Shown here: in pieces, positions 52,002 to 61,640 of the stretch
Position numbering within the stretch: position 1 is the first letter of the stretch
How the letters are laid out: every line of letters starts with the position of its first letter
DNA from: an uncultured Bacteroidales bacterium
GTDB taxonomy: Bacteria > Bacteroidota > Bacteroidia > Bacteroidales > Paludibacteraceae
DNA: 64,000 nt
Assembly (NCBI GenBank): GCA_902766045.1
Contig: CACXCA010000031.1
Location: 35,393 to 99,392, forward strand
Direction: 5' to 3'
The notes under the pieces: generated by a model
The model's database searches: none
The model's input: the letters and a program-made list of their open reading frames with translations, nothing else
What the model was told of the DNA's origin: nothing
Made by a program: the position numbers and the translations under genes

Positions 52002-53951
52002 ATGAAAATTTCAGCATGGGCTTTAATGTCCTCTCTTTTGATGACAACTCTTTGTGAGGCAAAACAGGAGGATCCAGTTGTGATGAGAATTGCAAATGAG
52101 GATATCTATAAATCAGAATTTGAATACATATACAACAAAAATAATTCAGTATCTACATCTGACAAAAAATCCATTGATGAGTATGTGGATCTTTTTATCA
52201 ATTATAAATTGAAGGTGGCAGAAGCAAAGTCTTTAGGATTTATGGGGCAACCTTCGTATATGTCAGAGTATCAAAAATATGAGAATCAATTAATAGCTCC
52301 GTATGTAAGAGAAAAAGAGACAGAAAAAGAGTTGATTCATGAGGCTTTTGAGAGAAAGAAAAGATCTGTTTTGACAAGTCATATTTTAGTAAAAATAGAG
52401 AATTGGTCAGATACCTTGACGCCATATCTGAAAATAAATGATATATACAAAAAGTTGAAAGAAGGGGCTGATTTTAGTGAATTGGCACAGAAATATTCAG
52501 ATTGTCCATCTTCTAAGAGAGGTGGTAGTCTAGGATATGTAAACGTATTCGATATGGTTTATGAGTTCGAAAATGTTGTTTATTCAACGCCGATAGGAAC
52601 ATATTCAAAACCGTTTAGAACCGAATTTGGGTATCATATTGTAAAGACATTTGCAGACAAGGTTAATCCAAAGGATTGGAGGTTTTCTCATATTCTAATT
52701 GCTGGAGAAATGGATAAGAATATGCAGAGTTTGACGGATTCTTTGATGGGCTTGATAAAGAAGGGCGAAAGTTATGAGAGTTTGGCAAAGAGATATTCGT
52801 ATGATAAAAAAACGGCTCCTAAAGGTGGAGATTTGGGATATTTGTCGCAGGGATCATTCCCGGAGCAGATTGTGTCTCAGGTCAAGAGTATGGAGAAGGT
52901 AGGTGATGTGTCTTTGTGTATGACTGCATTTGGTGTTCATATTTTAAAGTTGACCGAGTTGGTTCCTTATGTTGACGAGGAAGAGTTTTATAAGGAAAAC
53001 AAGAGCAAATTTAATAGAGGAGGAAGAGATAAACAGATAGGAGAAGCTTTCTTTGCCAAGTTAAGAAATAAATATAATGTGAATGTATATGAAGAAAGCC
53101 TTGCAGTGTTTGATTCTATTATGAATACAAAAGACGAACGTGATAGAGTGAAATTTTTCCATAATGTTGATGCTCCTTTATATACATTTAATGGAAATGT
53201 TTATTCTCAGGAGGCGTTCCTTTCATATTTCAGAAAAGCGTTATCTAATTATGAGTATTCTATAAATCATAACAAGATAAATCTTGCAAATTTGAAGAAG
53301 GATCAGACACCTAAGAACGAGTTTGTTAAGAAAACCTTTAATGAGTATCTTAATAATATAATGTTTGATGTGGAAAAGGAGAATATCAAGAAAGAAAATG
53401 TGGATTTGAGAAATTTGTTGAAGGAATACAGTGACGGATTGTTACTTTTCGAAATTAGTAATGAGTATGTTTGGGAAAAGGCAGCGTCTGATACGTTAGG
53501 TTTAAGAAAATATTATGAGGCAAACTCGTCAAAATACAAATGGGATCTTCCTCATTATAGGGGTATCATTGTGTATTGTAAAAAAGAGGAGGATTATAAG
53601 AAGATTGAGGACATCTTGAAGTCAAATACAGAGGAACGGGCAGAAGAAATCATAAAAAATGAGTTTAATATATCTAAAAAAGGGGATGTCCGTATAGAAA
53701 AAGGATTGTACTCGCAGGGTGTTAAAGACGCATTGGATGATAAGGTTTTCCATATAATAAAGTATAGTGATAAAACTTATCCATACGTTGCTGTTCGTGG
53801 GAAGATTCTGAAAGCTCCTCAAATTTATCAGGATGTGAAGGGACCTGTTACAGCTGATTATCAGAATTATTTGGAGGGCGAATGGGTGAAGACATTGCGT
53901 TCGAAATATACTTATAAAGTTTATGGTGATGTTATAAAAAAGATTAAGTAA
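52002..53951 (+). CDS. Periplasmic peptidyl-prolyl isomerase with two parvulin domains
   Basis: 649 residues from the ATG at 52002; signal peptide ends near LCEA. After a SurA-like N-terminal helical region (IANEDIYKSEFEYIYNK) it carries two rotamase domains: first with SHILVKIENWSD, SELAQKYSDCPSSKRGGSLGYV and FRTEFGYHIVKTF (about residues 120-218), second with FSHILIAGEMDK, SLAKRYSYDKKTAPKGGDLGYL and TAFGVHILKL (about 227-320). The remaining about 320 residues are a Lys/Glu-rich helical C-terminal part. It assists folding of exported and outer-membrane proteins. Overlaps the next gene by one base. Confidence 0.88.
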   Translation: MKISAWALMSSLLMTTLCEAKQEDPVVMRIANEDIYKSEFEYIYNKNNSVSTSDKKSIDEYVDLFINYKLKVAEAKSLGFMGQPSYMSEYQKYENQLIAPYVREKETEKELIHEAFERKKRSVLTSHILVKIENWSDTLTPYLKINDIYKKLKEGADFSELAQKYSDCPSSKRGGSLGYVNVFDMVYEFENVVYSTPIGTYSKPFRTEFGYHIVKTFADKVNPKDWRFSHILIAGEMDKNMQSLTDSLMGLIKKGESYESLAKRYSYDKKTAPKGGDLGYLSQGSFPEQIVSQVKSMEKVGDVSLCMTAFGVHILKLTELVPYVDEEEFYKENKSKFNRGGRDKQIGEAFFAKLRNKYNVNVYEESLAVFDSIMNTKDERDRVKFFHNVDAPLYTFNGNVYSQEAFLSYFRKALSNYEYSINHNKINLANLKKDQTPKNEFVKKTFNEYLNNIMFDVEKENIKKENVDLRNLLKEYSDGLLLFEISNEYVWEKAASDTLGLRKYYEANSSKYKWDLPHYRGIIVYCKKEEDYKKIEDILKSNTEERAEEIIKNEFNISKKGDVRIEKGLYSQGVKDALDDKVFHIIKYSDKTYPYVAVRGKILKAPQIYQDVKGPVTADYQNYLEGEWVKTLRSKYTYKVYGDVIKKIK

Positions 53952-54811
53952 TGGTTGGAGTCAATCGTCTTGCAATAGGATTATTAACAGCATTTTTCCT
54001 TAATTCGTGTTCTTTTGATTTAAGTTTTTTAAAACGAAAATCAGAAGATATCGTAGCGGAGGTTGGAGAGGAAAAATTGTACTATGATGATTTGTCGCGT
54101 AATCTTAACTTCAAAGATTTAAGTGAAGGGGATAGCTTGTTATTGGTTGATGCCTATATCAAGAACTGGATTTCGGAAAAGGTTTTGTATAATAAGGCAA
54201 GATCCGAGATTAGTGATATGTCTGAGATTGATTCTTTAGTGGAGAATTACAGACGGTCATTGGTGATATATGAGTATGAACTTGCATTGGTAAATGATCA
54301 TTTGACCAATCAGATGAATGAATCGCAGTTCCGTGTATTCTACAAGGAAAACTCTCCGCTGTTTGTCTTAACAGAACCTTTGTTGCGAGGTATGTTGTTG
54401 GTTGCCTATTCTGATGTGCCAGATTTACAAGTTCTAGAATCTTTAATGATGAGTCCGACAGAGGATAATTTGGATTTGATTTCTTCGGTAAGCATTAAAA
54501 ATGCAGCAAAGTTCGACTATTTCAGTGATAAATGGATGACTTTGTCTGAAGTACAGAAAAATTCGCCGTTGCCGATAAAGGAAAAAGACTTACAGAACAA
54601 TCATTTGGTTGTAAATTCAGATTCTATGCATACTGTGTTCTTGTATGTTCAGGAATTTAAGACCTCGGGTGATCTGCAACCATTTGAATATGCGCAAAAA
54701 CGTATTCGCTCTATTTTGACAGAGCAAAATAAAAATGAATTCTTACGTAGTTATCATAAAAATTTATACGAAGCTGCAATTCAAAAAGGACAGGCAAAAC
54801 GTTATAAATAA
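53951..54811 (+). CDS. SurA-like chaperone lipoprotein without a PPIase domain
   Basis: 286 residues; N-terminal hydrophobic segment and lipobox FLNSC (Cys20). The region EVGEEKLYYDDLSRNLNFKDLSEGDSLLLVDAYIKNWISEKVLYNKA is like the N-terminal chaperone part of SurA/PpiC proteins; the middle may retain a degenerate rotamase fold (FYKENSPLFVLTEPLLRGMLLVAYSD) but lacks the SHILV and GGxLG motifs. Encoded between two parvulin-type proteins, with a one-base overlap upstream and 23 bp downstream, so probably co-expressed as an outer-membrane folding factor. Confidence 0.8.
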   Translation: MVGVNRLAIGLLTAFFLNSCSFDLSFLKRKSEDIVAEVGEEKLYYDDLSRNLNFKDLSEGDSLLLVDAYIKNWISEKVLYNKARSEISDMSEIDSLVENYRRSLVIYEYELALVNDHLTNQMNESQFRVFYKENSPLFVLTEPLLRGMLLVAYSDVPDLQVLESLMMSPTEDNLDLISSVSIKNAAKFDYFSDKWMTLSEVQKNSPLPIKEKDLQNNHLVVNSDSMHTVFLYVQEFKTSGDLQPFEYAQKRIRSILTEQNKNEFLRSYHKNLYEAAIQKGQAKRYK

Positions 54812-54834
54812 TGTGATAGAATAAAACAAAAATT

Positions 54835-56181
54835 ATGAATAGAAGATATTTCGGTCTGTTTATTTTATGGTTACTTACATCTGCTGGATTTTCTCAGAAT
54901 AACATTATAGATGAGGTGGCATGGATAGTTGGTGATGAGGCAATATTAAAGTCTGATGTGGAGGATTATCGTCAGAAGTTACGTTACGAAGGTACTGTCT
55001 TGGAAGGTGATCCTTATTGCGTGATTCCTGAGCAGATTGCATTGCAAAAGCTTTATCTGGATCAAGCAAAAATAGATAGTGTTTATGCGGATGAGAAGTC
55101 AGTTAACGATCAGGTTGAAATGCGTATCAACTATCTTATTGGACAAATTGGTTCTAAGGAAAAGTTGGAAGAGTATTTTGGACAGAAGATTTCTGATTTA
55201 AGAGAGGATCTTAGGGAAATGGTTTCAAATCAACAGATTATCCAACAGATGCAACGTAAGTTGGTGAGCAATGTGAAAATCACGCCTTCTGAGGTGGTCT
55301 CTTTTTATAAGTCCATCCCTTCTGATAGTATTCCGATGGTTCCTGCTCAGGTGGAAGTTCAAATCATTGCGATAGAACCTGCGGTAAGTAAGGAGGCAAT
55401 AGATGAAGTGAAAGCTAAGTTGAGAGATTTCCAAAAACGTGTGGAAGAGGGACAATCCGAATTTTCCACTTTAGCGATACTTTATTCTGAGGATACAGAA
55501 TCTGCTAAACATGGAGGTGAACTTGGTTTTATGGGGAAAGGTCAGTTAGTGCCAGAGTTCGCAAATGTGGCATTCTCATTAACGGATGTTAAGAGGGTTT
55601 CTAAAATTGTTGAGTCAGAGTTCGGTTATCATATTATTCAGTTGATAGATAAGCAAGGTGATAGAATTAATTGCAGACATATTTTGCTGAAACCTAAGGT
55701 TTCTCTTGTAGAGAAAAATGCTGCTAAGGAGAGGTTGGATAGTGTATTGTTAGCGATTAATAACAAGGAAATATCATTCGAAAAAGCTGTTCCTCTCTAT
55801 TCTATGGATAAAAGCACAAAGAATAGCGAAGGTTTGATGACTAATTCCAAAACAGGTTCATCTAAGTTCCAAATGCAGGAGTTGCCTTCTGAAGTGGCAA
55901 AGGCTATTTATAATTTGAATGCAGGAGAGGTTTCTGGAGTGTTCTCAATGGTAGATTCGAAAGGGAAAGAGGTGTATGCTATTGCAAAAGTGAAGAGCAT
56001 ACAAAAAGCACATAAAGCAACGGTCGAGTCTGATTACATGATAATTAAGGGTGCATATCAACTTAAGAAAAACCAGGAAATTTTGGAAAATTGGATTCAT
56101 GAGAAGCAGAAGGAGATATATGTTAAGATTGACGAAAAGTGGCGGAGCTGTTCGTTTAAATATCCTGGTTGGATAAAATAA
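54835..56181 (+). CDS. surA: SurA-like periplasmic peptidyl-prolyl isomerase
   Basis: 448 residues; signal peptide about 1-19 (SAGFSQ). N-terminal SurA-type region (NNIIDEVAWIVGDEAILKSDVEDYRQKLR) with the helical chaperone module to about 170, first parvulin domain (VEVQIIAIEP, STLAILYSEDTESAKHGGELGFMGKGQLVPEFANVAFSL, ESEFGYHIIQLID) and a second (CRHILLKPKV, SFEKAVPLYSMDKSTKNSEGLM). Overall organisation N-P1-P2-C is that of SurA. Escorts unfolded outer-membrane proteins across the periplasm. Followed 6 bp later by the OstA-like gene. Confidence 0.87.
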   Translation: MNRRYFGLFILWLLTSAGFSQNNIIDEVAWIVGDEAILKSDVEDYRQKLRYEGTVLEGDPYCVIPEQIALQKLYLDQAKIDSVYADEKSVNDQVEMRINYLIGQIGSKEKLEEYFGQKISDLREDLREMVSNQQIIQQMQRKLVSNVKITPSEVVSFYKSIPSDSIPMVPAQVEVQIIAIEPAVSKEAIDEVKAKLRDFQKRVEEGQSEFSTLAILYSEDTESAKHGGELGFMGKGQLVPEFANVAFSLTDVKRVSKIVESEFGYHIIQLIDKQGDRINCRHILLKPKVSLVEKNAAKERLDSVLLAINNKEISFEKAVPLYSMDKSTKNSEGLMTNSKTGSSKFQMQELPSEVAKAIYNLNAGEVSGVFSMVDSKGKEVYAIAKVKSIQKAHKATVESDYMIIKGAYQLKKNQEILENWIHEKQKEIYVKIDEKWRSCSFKYPGWIK

Positions 56182-56187
56182 TCGGGT

Positions 56188-57696
56188 ATGAAATTTCGTC
56201 AGATACTATTGTTCGTTATGTTTTGGTTTTCTTTTTGCATTTATGCGGAAAAGAAAACCAACGTTATGCTTGAACAGTGTGATGAGTTGACGTTCGATAA
56301 ACAGGGTGGACGTGACTATCAGGTTTTGAGAGGTAATGTGCGATTCCGTCATGATGATGTCGTGATGTTTTGTGACAGTGCCTATTTTTATGATGGAAAA
56401 AATTCGTTTGATGCTTTTGGAAATGTCCGAGTGTTTCAGAATACGGAAACCTCAATGTTCTCTGATAGTATGTTTTATGATGGGAATACCACTTTGATGC
56501 GTGTCCGTGGAAATGTAGAACTACGTTCGGGTACTTCATCTTTGAAAACTAGATTTCTGGATTACTACAGAGATAAAAACTATGGATATTACTATGGAGG
56601 TGGAGAGGTGTATGATTCTAATTATCACCTGACATCTTATCAAGGCTATTATTATAATGATTCAAAATCATACTTGTTTAAGGATACTGTACGATTGTAT
56701 CATCCTGATTATACGATTCATGCAGATTCCCTCCGTTATAATCAAAACACCAGTAAGGCTATGTTGATTGGCCCTTCTACTATCTTTGGGAAAGACTATA
56801 CTGTATATACGACCCGAGGTTGGACCTACACGAACTCTGATGTGGGAAGATTATATAATCATTCAGTTATATTGTATAAAAAGGGTCGTAGGTTGACTGC
56901 TGATTCAATTGCTTTTGATTCGAAAAACGGACGAGTTAAGGCTTATCAAGATGCTGAGGTGCAGGATTCGACACAGAAACTGATTGTCAGAGGTGAATAT
57001 ATGGAATGTGACAGGACTTCCCCTGCGTATCTAAAAGTGCTTGGTAATCCGTATGTGATTGATTATTCAGATAATGATTCCTTGTACTTAAGAGCCGACA
57101 CGTTACATTATCTGGAGATAGATTCTCTTCATGAAGAACTTCGGGCATATCATCGTGTTCGTTTCTATCGAACAGACTTGCAAGGGAAGTGTGATTCATT
57201 AGTCTATTTCATGAAAGATTCGATGGCAGTGATGTACGATGATCCTATATTATGGTCGGAAGGAAATCAGTTGACAGGAAATGGTACGATTGAGATCTAT
57301 ATTAAGGATCAGAAACCTGAAAAAATACACATACCAGTTAAGGCTTTTATTGTCTCTGACGAAAAGTATGATCTCTATAATCAGTTATCGGGTAAAGAGG
57401 CCTTTGCCTATATCGAACACAATAAATTACGAAGGATTGATTTGATAGGTGATGCGAACTCCTTATACTATTCTAAGGATGAAAGAGGTGCATTGATTGG
57501 ATTGAACAAAGCGATAGGTCCTGAAATGTCTATTTATACGAAGAACAACAAATTGGACAAAATTATAATGACTCCTGAATCTGAGGGAATAATGTATCCA
57601 CCTAATAAAATTCCGGAGGAGGAGCGGTTCCTGAAAAATTTTTCATGGAGGGAGGACGAACGTCCAAAGTGTAAAGAAGATATATTTAAAAAGTAG
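56188..57696 (+). CDS. OstA/LptA-like exported protein
   Basis: 502 residues with a signal peptide (about 1-20, IYAEK). Repeated strand motifs of the OstA (LptA/LptD N-terminal) fold: YQVLRGNVRFRHDDVVMFCDSAYFYDGKNSFDAFGNVRVFQN, MFYDGNTTLMRVRGNVELRSG and LKVLGNPYVIDYSDNDSLYLRADTLHY. Such proteins in Bacteroidota are thought to take part in lipopolysaccharide transport, forming a beta-jelly-roll bridge through the periplasm. Length exceeds typical LptA (about 185) because the domain is repeated. In operon with the folding factors upstream. Confidence 0.85.
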   Translation: MKFRQILLFVMFWFSFCIYAEKKTNVMLEQCDELTFDKQGGRDYQVLRGNVRFRHDDVVMFCDSAYFYDGKNSFDAFGNVRVFQNTETSMFSDSMFYDGNTTLMRVRGNVELRSGTSSLKTRFLDYYRDKNYGYYYGGGEVYDSNYHLTSYQGYYYNDSKSYLFKDTVRLYHPDYTIHADSLRYNQNTSKAMLIGPSTIFGKDYTVYTTRGWTYTNSDVGRLYNHSVILYKKGRRLTADSIAFDSKNGRVKAYQDAEVQDSTQKLIVRGEYMECDRTSPAYLKVLGNPYVIDYSDNDSLYLRADTLHYLEIDSLHEELRAYHRVRFYRTDLQGKCDSLVYFMKDSMAVMYDDPILWSEGNQLTGNGTIEIYIKDQKPEKIHIPVKAFIVSDEKYDLYNQLSGKEAFAYIEHNKLRRIDLIGDANSLYYSKDERGALIGLNKAIGPEMSIYTKNNKLDKIIMTPESEGIMYPPNKIPEEERFLKNFSWREDERPKCKEDIFKK

Positions 57697-57711
57697 TTTA
57701 GGTGAATTGAT

Positions 57712-60129
57712 ATGCGAGCAAAAGTATCATATATACTAGTATTGATGATATGCGCGGTTTTTCAAGTAACTGCACGGTCATATCAATTGAGGGGACATGT
57801 TTATGATGCGAATGGAGAACCGCTGCCGTATGTAAATATTTATATTGAGAAATTAAATCAAGGTACTATCACGGATGTGAAAGGTGCTTTTTCCTATAAT
57901 TGTACATTAACCAATGAGGATACATTAAGAGTCAAATTTTCTTTTGTGGGTTTTGAGGAGGTGATTAAGAGAGTGATTGTGGCGGATGATTCTCCGATAA
58001 CTGTTTACATGAAAGAAATTTCGAAAGAGCTGGATCAGGTTGAACTTGGTGTATATAGGAAGCAGGAGAGTTCTGTCGAGCTGTTGGATATTGGTAAAGT
58101 GAGTGTGATACCGAGTGCAGCTGGAGGTGGAATTGAATCGTTGATTTCTACACAGGCGGGAGTCTCTATGAATAATGAATTGAGTTCCCAATACTCTGTT
58201 AGAGGTGGAAATTATGATGAGAACAGTGTTTATGTGAATTCGATTGAAGTCTATAGACCGATGTTGATTCGCTCGGGGGAGCAGGAAGGCCTCTCTTTTG
58301 TAAATCCAGATATGGTGGAGCAGGTCTCTTTCTCATCAGGTTGTTTTAGTGTTGAATATGGTGATAAGATGTCTTCTGTGTTGGATATCCGTTATAAGAA
58401 ACCGACTCATTTTGAAGGATCTGCATCTGTAAGTTTGTTGGGGGCGTCCGCTTATATAGGAAATACCAATAAGTCATTTTCACAGATGCATGGTATTCGA
58501 TATAAAACATCATCTTATATGTTAGGATCGTTGCAGACGGATGCGGAATATGATCCTAATTTTCTTGATTATCAGACATATTTAACCTACGATTTCTCAG
58601 ATCGCTGGAAGCTATCTTTCTTGGGAAATATATCACGGAATGATTATCGGTTTCGTCCTGTCAGTAGGATGACTTCCTTTGGTACACTTAATGAAGTGAA
58701 GCAATTTGTGGTGAATTTTAAAGGACAGGAGAAGGATTTGTTTCTAACTTATTTTGGTTCGTTGTCACTTTCATTTCAACCGAATAAAAAGACATCGTTA
58801 GAAGTGATTACCTCCGATTTCCATACCTCAGAACGTGTTACCTATGATATTGATGGTTCTTATTGGTTGACCGACGTGATGGGGGATAAATCAGTGTTCG
58901 TGGATACGGCAAAAGGAAGAGGTAATTATCATGAACATGCTCGTGATAATTTGGAAGCTACCGTGGTGAATGTTTCTGTGTTGGGAACTCATAAATTAGC
59001 ATTTAATCAACTGAAATGGGGCGTCACATATCAGCGGAATATTGTGGATGATAAGACGAATGAGTGGGAGTCGAGAGACTCTGCTGGTTATTCCATGCCA
59101 TATGATGAGGACCGAATGTCATTGTATGATAATCTGACGGCAGAACAAACGATGAAATCCAATCGTTTCTCGGCTTATATACAGGACACCTACACGCGAA
59201 ATCATTTAAAAGGAAAGATTACGATGATAGGGGGTGTCCGCCTTTCTTATTATGATTTCAATGAAGAGTTCTTAGCCAGTCCAAGATTTTCATTTGCCTT
59301 TTTCCCTAACAAACACCCTAATTGGGGAATACGATTGGCTACAGGTATTTATTATCAGTCGATCTTTTATAAGGAGGTCAAACGAGAAGTGTCTGATATG
59401 GAAGGAAATAGTACCATCGAACTAAATCGAGAGGTCAAGTCCCCACGGTCATATCAGCTTTTAATGGCTTCAGATTATTATTTCAAAGTGAGGGGTAAAC
59501 CGTTTAAATTCTCTTCCGAGATTTATGGGAAATATATAGATCGAATCATCTCCTATACGGTGGATAACACACAGATTATCTATTCGGGAATTAATGATGC
59601 GAATGGATTTGCCGCGGGTGCTGATATGAAACTGTTTGGAGAGTTTGTGCCAGGAACCGATTCATGGCTTTCATTGTCTTTGATGCGTACGATGGAGAAT
59701 ATCTATGGTGATGGAATAGGATATATATATCGTCCGACAGATCAGTTTTATAATGCATCCTTTTTCTTCCAGGATTATTTCCCTGGATATGAAAAGTTAA
59801 AGTTCAATATAAAGTTCATTTGGGCGCAAGGTATGCCTTGCAGTCCTCCTGACCTTCCGGAACTGAGATCAGCTTTTCGTTTGGGGAATTATCGAAGATT
59901 GGATATAGGAGCTGTCTTCCAGTTGGTTAAAGGAAAAGATAAAGTGATGGAGCGAAAGTTTTTTTCTTGGATGAGGCAATTTTCTTTAAATTTGGATGTG
60001 TTTAATGTATTAGATATTCGCAATGAAAACTCGTGTTATTGGGTGAAGGATTTCTCGGGAAATCAAAATTCAGTGCCTAACTATCTAACAGGAAGAAGAT
60101 TTAATTTTAAAATACAGGTAGATTTCTAA
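57712..60129 (+). CDS. TonB-dependent outer-membrane receptor with CarboxypepD_reg-like domain
   Basis: 805 residues; signal peptide about 1-21 (FQVTARS). N-terminal regulatory-like domain (QLRGHVYDANGEPLPYVNIYIEKLNQGTITDVKGAFSY), plug domain (about 130-240; SLISTQAGVSMNNELSSQYSVRGGNYDENSVYVNSIEVY, VNPDMVEQVSFSSGCFSVEYGDKMSSVLDIRYKKP), then the 22-stranded barrel ending in a terminal aromatic residue (FKIQVDF). There is no SusD-type partner next to it, so it is not a classic SusCD pair; ligand unknown. 15 bp after the OstA-like gene. Confidence 0.9.
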   Translation: MRAKVSYILVLMICAVFQVTARSYQLRGHVYDANGEPLPYVNIYIEKLNQGTITDVKGAFSYNCTLTNEDTLRVKFSFVGFEEVIKRVIVADDSPITVYMKEISKELDQVELGVYRKQESSVELLDIGKVSVIPSAAGGGIESLISTQAGVSMNNELSSQYSVRGGNYDENSVYVNSIEVYRPMLIRSGEQEGLSFVNPDMVEQVSFSSGCFSVEYGDKMSSVLDIRYKKPTHFEGSASVSLLGASAYIGNTNKSFSQMHGIRYKTSSYMLGSLQTDAEYDPNFLDYQTYLTYDFSDRWKLSFLGNISRNDYRFRPVSRMTSFGTLNEVKQFVVNFKGQEKDLFLTYFGSLSLSFQPNKKTSLEVITSDFHTSERVTYDIDGSYWLTDVMGDKSVFVDTAKGRGNYHEHARDNLEATVVNVSVLGTHKLAFNQLKWGVTYQRNIVDDKTNEWESRDSAGYSMPYDEDRMSLYDNLTAEQTMKSNRFSAYIQDTYTRNHLKGKITMIGGVRLSYYDFNEEFLASPRFSFAFFPNKHPNWGIRLATGIYYQSIFYKEVKREVSDMEGNSTIELNREVKSPRSYQLLMASDYYFKVRGKPFKFSSEIYGKYIDRIISYTVDNTQIIYSGINDANGFAAGADMKLFGEFVPGTDSWLSLSLMRTMENIYGDGIGYIYRPTDQFYNASFFFQDYFPGYEKLKFNIKFIWAQGMPCSPPDLPELRSAFRLGNYRRLDIGAVFQLVKGKDKVMERKFFSWMRQFSLNLDVFNVLDIRNENSCYWVKDFSGNQNSVPNYLTGRRFNFKIQVDF

Positions 60130-60144
60130 CTAAATTGAAGTGTT

Positions 60145-61584
60145 ATGGTAGAGTCGGATTCAAAAAAGTATTTGTTCTCATTATCCACGTTGACTACGTT
60201 GTTTTTCATGTGGGGTTTTATTACATGTCTGAATGACATTCTGATTCCCTATTTGAAAGATGTGTTTGCATTGAATCATTTTCAATCCAACTTGGTAGTT
60301 ATGGCATTCTTTGTTGCCTATTTTGTAATATCACTTTTGTATTTCGTCGTTTCTGCTGTGGTGGGAGATCCTATATTGAAGATAGGATATAAGAATACGA
60401 TTGTATTGGGATTGATTATATCAGCGATTGCCTGTTTCTTGTTCTTTATTGAGGCTAGTTCAGACAATCCGACCTTTGGATTCTTCCTTTTCACCTTGTT
60501 TCTGTTAGGTACAGGATTTACGTTCCTGCAGATTGCTGCTAATCCGTTGGTTTCGGTGTTGGGGTCTCAAGAGTCGGCTTCAAGTCGATTGAACCTTTCT
60601 CAGGCCTTCAATTCATTGGGAACGACGTTGGCTCCAATTATTGGCGGATATGTGATTTTTAATCTGATGGGTGGATCTTCGGATACGTTAGATGGACCGT
60701 CGGCGGTACAAATTCCTTATTTGTTTCTAGCAAGTGTCTTGTTGATATTGGCTGGTGTAATCTTTTTTATTGATATCCCGAATGTGATGCCCGAAGCGGA
60801 ATCTTCTGTTGTGAGTCGTGTAGGAGCATTGAAGTATCCTCATTTGGTGTTTGGAATGATTGCTATATTTTTCTATGTGGGAGCAGAAGTCTCTATCGGT
60901 AGTAATTTAGTCAGTTTCATGAAAGAGAACCATGGATTTGAAGATCAGATGGCAAGTGCCTTCCTCTCTTTTTATTGGGGAGGTGCCATGATTGGACGAT
61001 TCACAGGATCTATTTCTATGAGTAGTCTACCAGCATCGAAAAAGTATTTCTATATGGCATTGGCTTCTTTGGGCTCATTGTGTTTGATATTCTTTGCGTT
61101 CTCCACTTCTATGAAGTTAACTGTGGCAGAGATGTATCAGTTCTTTATCAGTAAACACATTTATATCTTCATAATTTCATTGCTGTTGAATTATATGTTG
61201 TTTGTGTTTGCGAAGTCCAAACCGTCTTTTACGTTAGGATTGTTTGCAATTGCGAATATTGTATTGCTGTCCGTTATGTTGATGACAACGGGTACTTTGT
61301 CATTATGGGCTATTCTTTCAGTTGGATTATTTAATTCGATTATGTTCTCTAATATATTCACTTTGGCAATTAAGGGGTTGGGACAATACACGTCTCAGGG
61401 CTCTTCTTTGTTAGTGATGATGATTTTAGGAGGTGCTCTGATTCCACCTTTACAAGGAATGTTGACAGATGAATTGGTGGATGGATTGGTGAATCCACAT
61501 TTTGCCTTCTGCGTGCCAATGGTTTGTTATTGCTATCTAGTGTGGTATGGATTTTGGGGATATAAAGTAATGAAGCAAAAATAG
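60145..61584 (+). CDS. Sugar MFS transporter (FucP/glucose-galactose type)
   Basis: 479 residues with 12 membrane helices. The opening KKYLFSLSTLTTLFFMWGFITCLNDILIPYLKDVFALNHFQSNLVVMAFFVAYF is the FucP/GluP family signature, including the conserved Asp/Asn in LNDILIP. GSNLVSFMKENHGF and FYWGGAMIGRFTGS mark the second half. It should import a hexose by proton symport. Sixteen bp after the receptor gene and 57 bp before a ROK kinase, which fits uptake followed by phosphorylation. Confidence 0.92.
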   Translation: MVESDSKKYLFSLSTLTTLFFMWGFITCLNDILIPYLKDVFALNHFQSNLVVMAFFVAYFVISLLYFVVSAVVGDPILKIGYKNTIVLGLIISAIACFLFFIEASSDNPTFGFFLFTLFLLGTGFTFLQIAANPLVSVLGSQESASSRLNLSQAFNSLGTTLAPIIGGYVIFNLMGGSSDTLDGPSAVQIPYLFLASVLLILAGVIFFIDIPNVMPEAESSVVSRVGALKYPHLVFGMIAIFFYVGAEVSIGSNLVSFMKENHGFEDQMASAFLSFYWGGAMIGRFTGSISMSSLPASKKYFYMALASLGSLCLIFFAFSTSMKLTVAEMYQFFISKHIYIFIISLLLNYMLFVFAKSKPSFTLGLFAIANIVLLSVMLMTTGTLSLWAILSVGLFNSIMFSNIFTLAIKGLGQYTSQGSSLLVMMILGGALIPPLQGMLTDELVDGLVNPHFAFCVPMVCYCYLVWYGFWGYKVMKQK

Positions 61585-61640
61585 AAATATATAGTTTACT
61601 GTCCTTATAAACGTATTAATACAATTAAAAATTCTTATAT

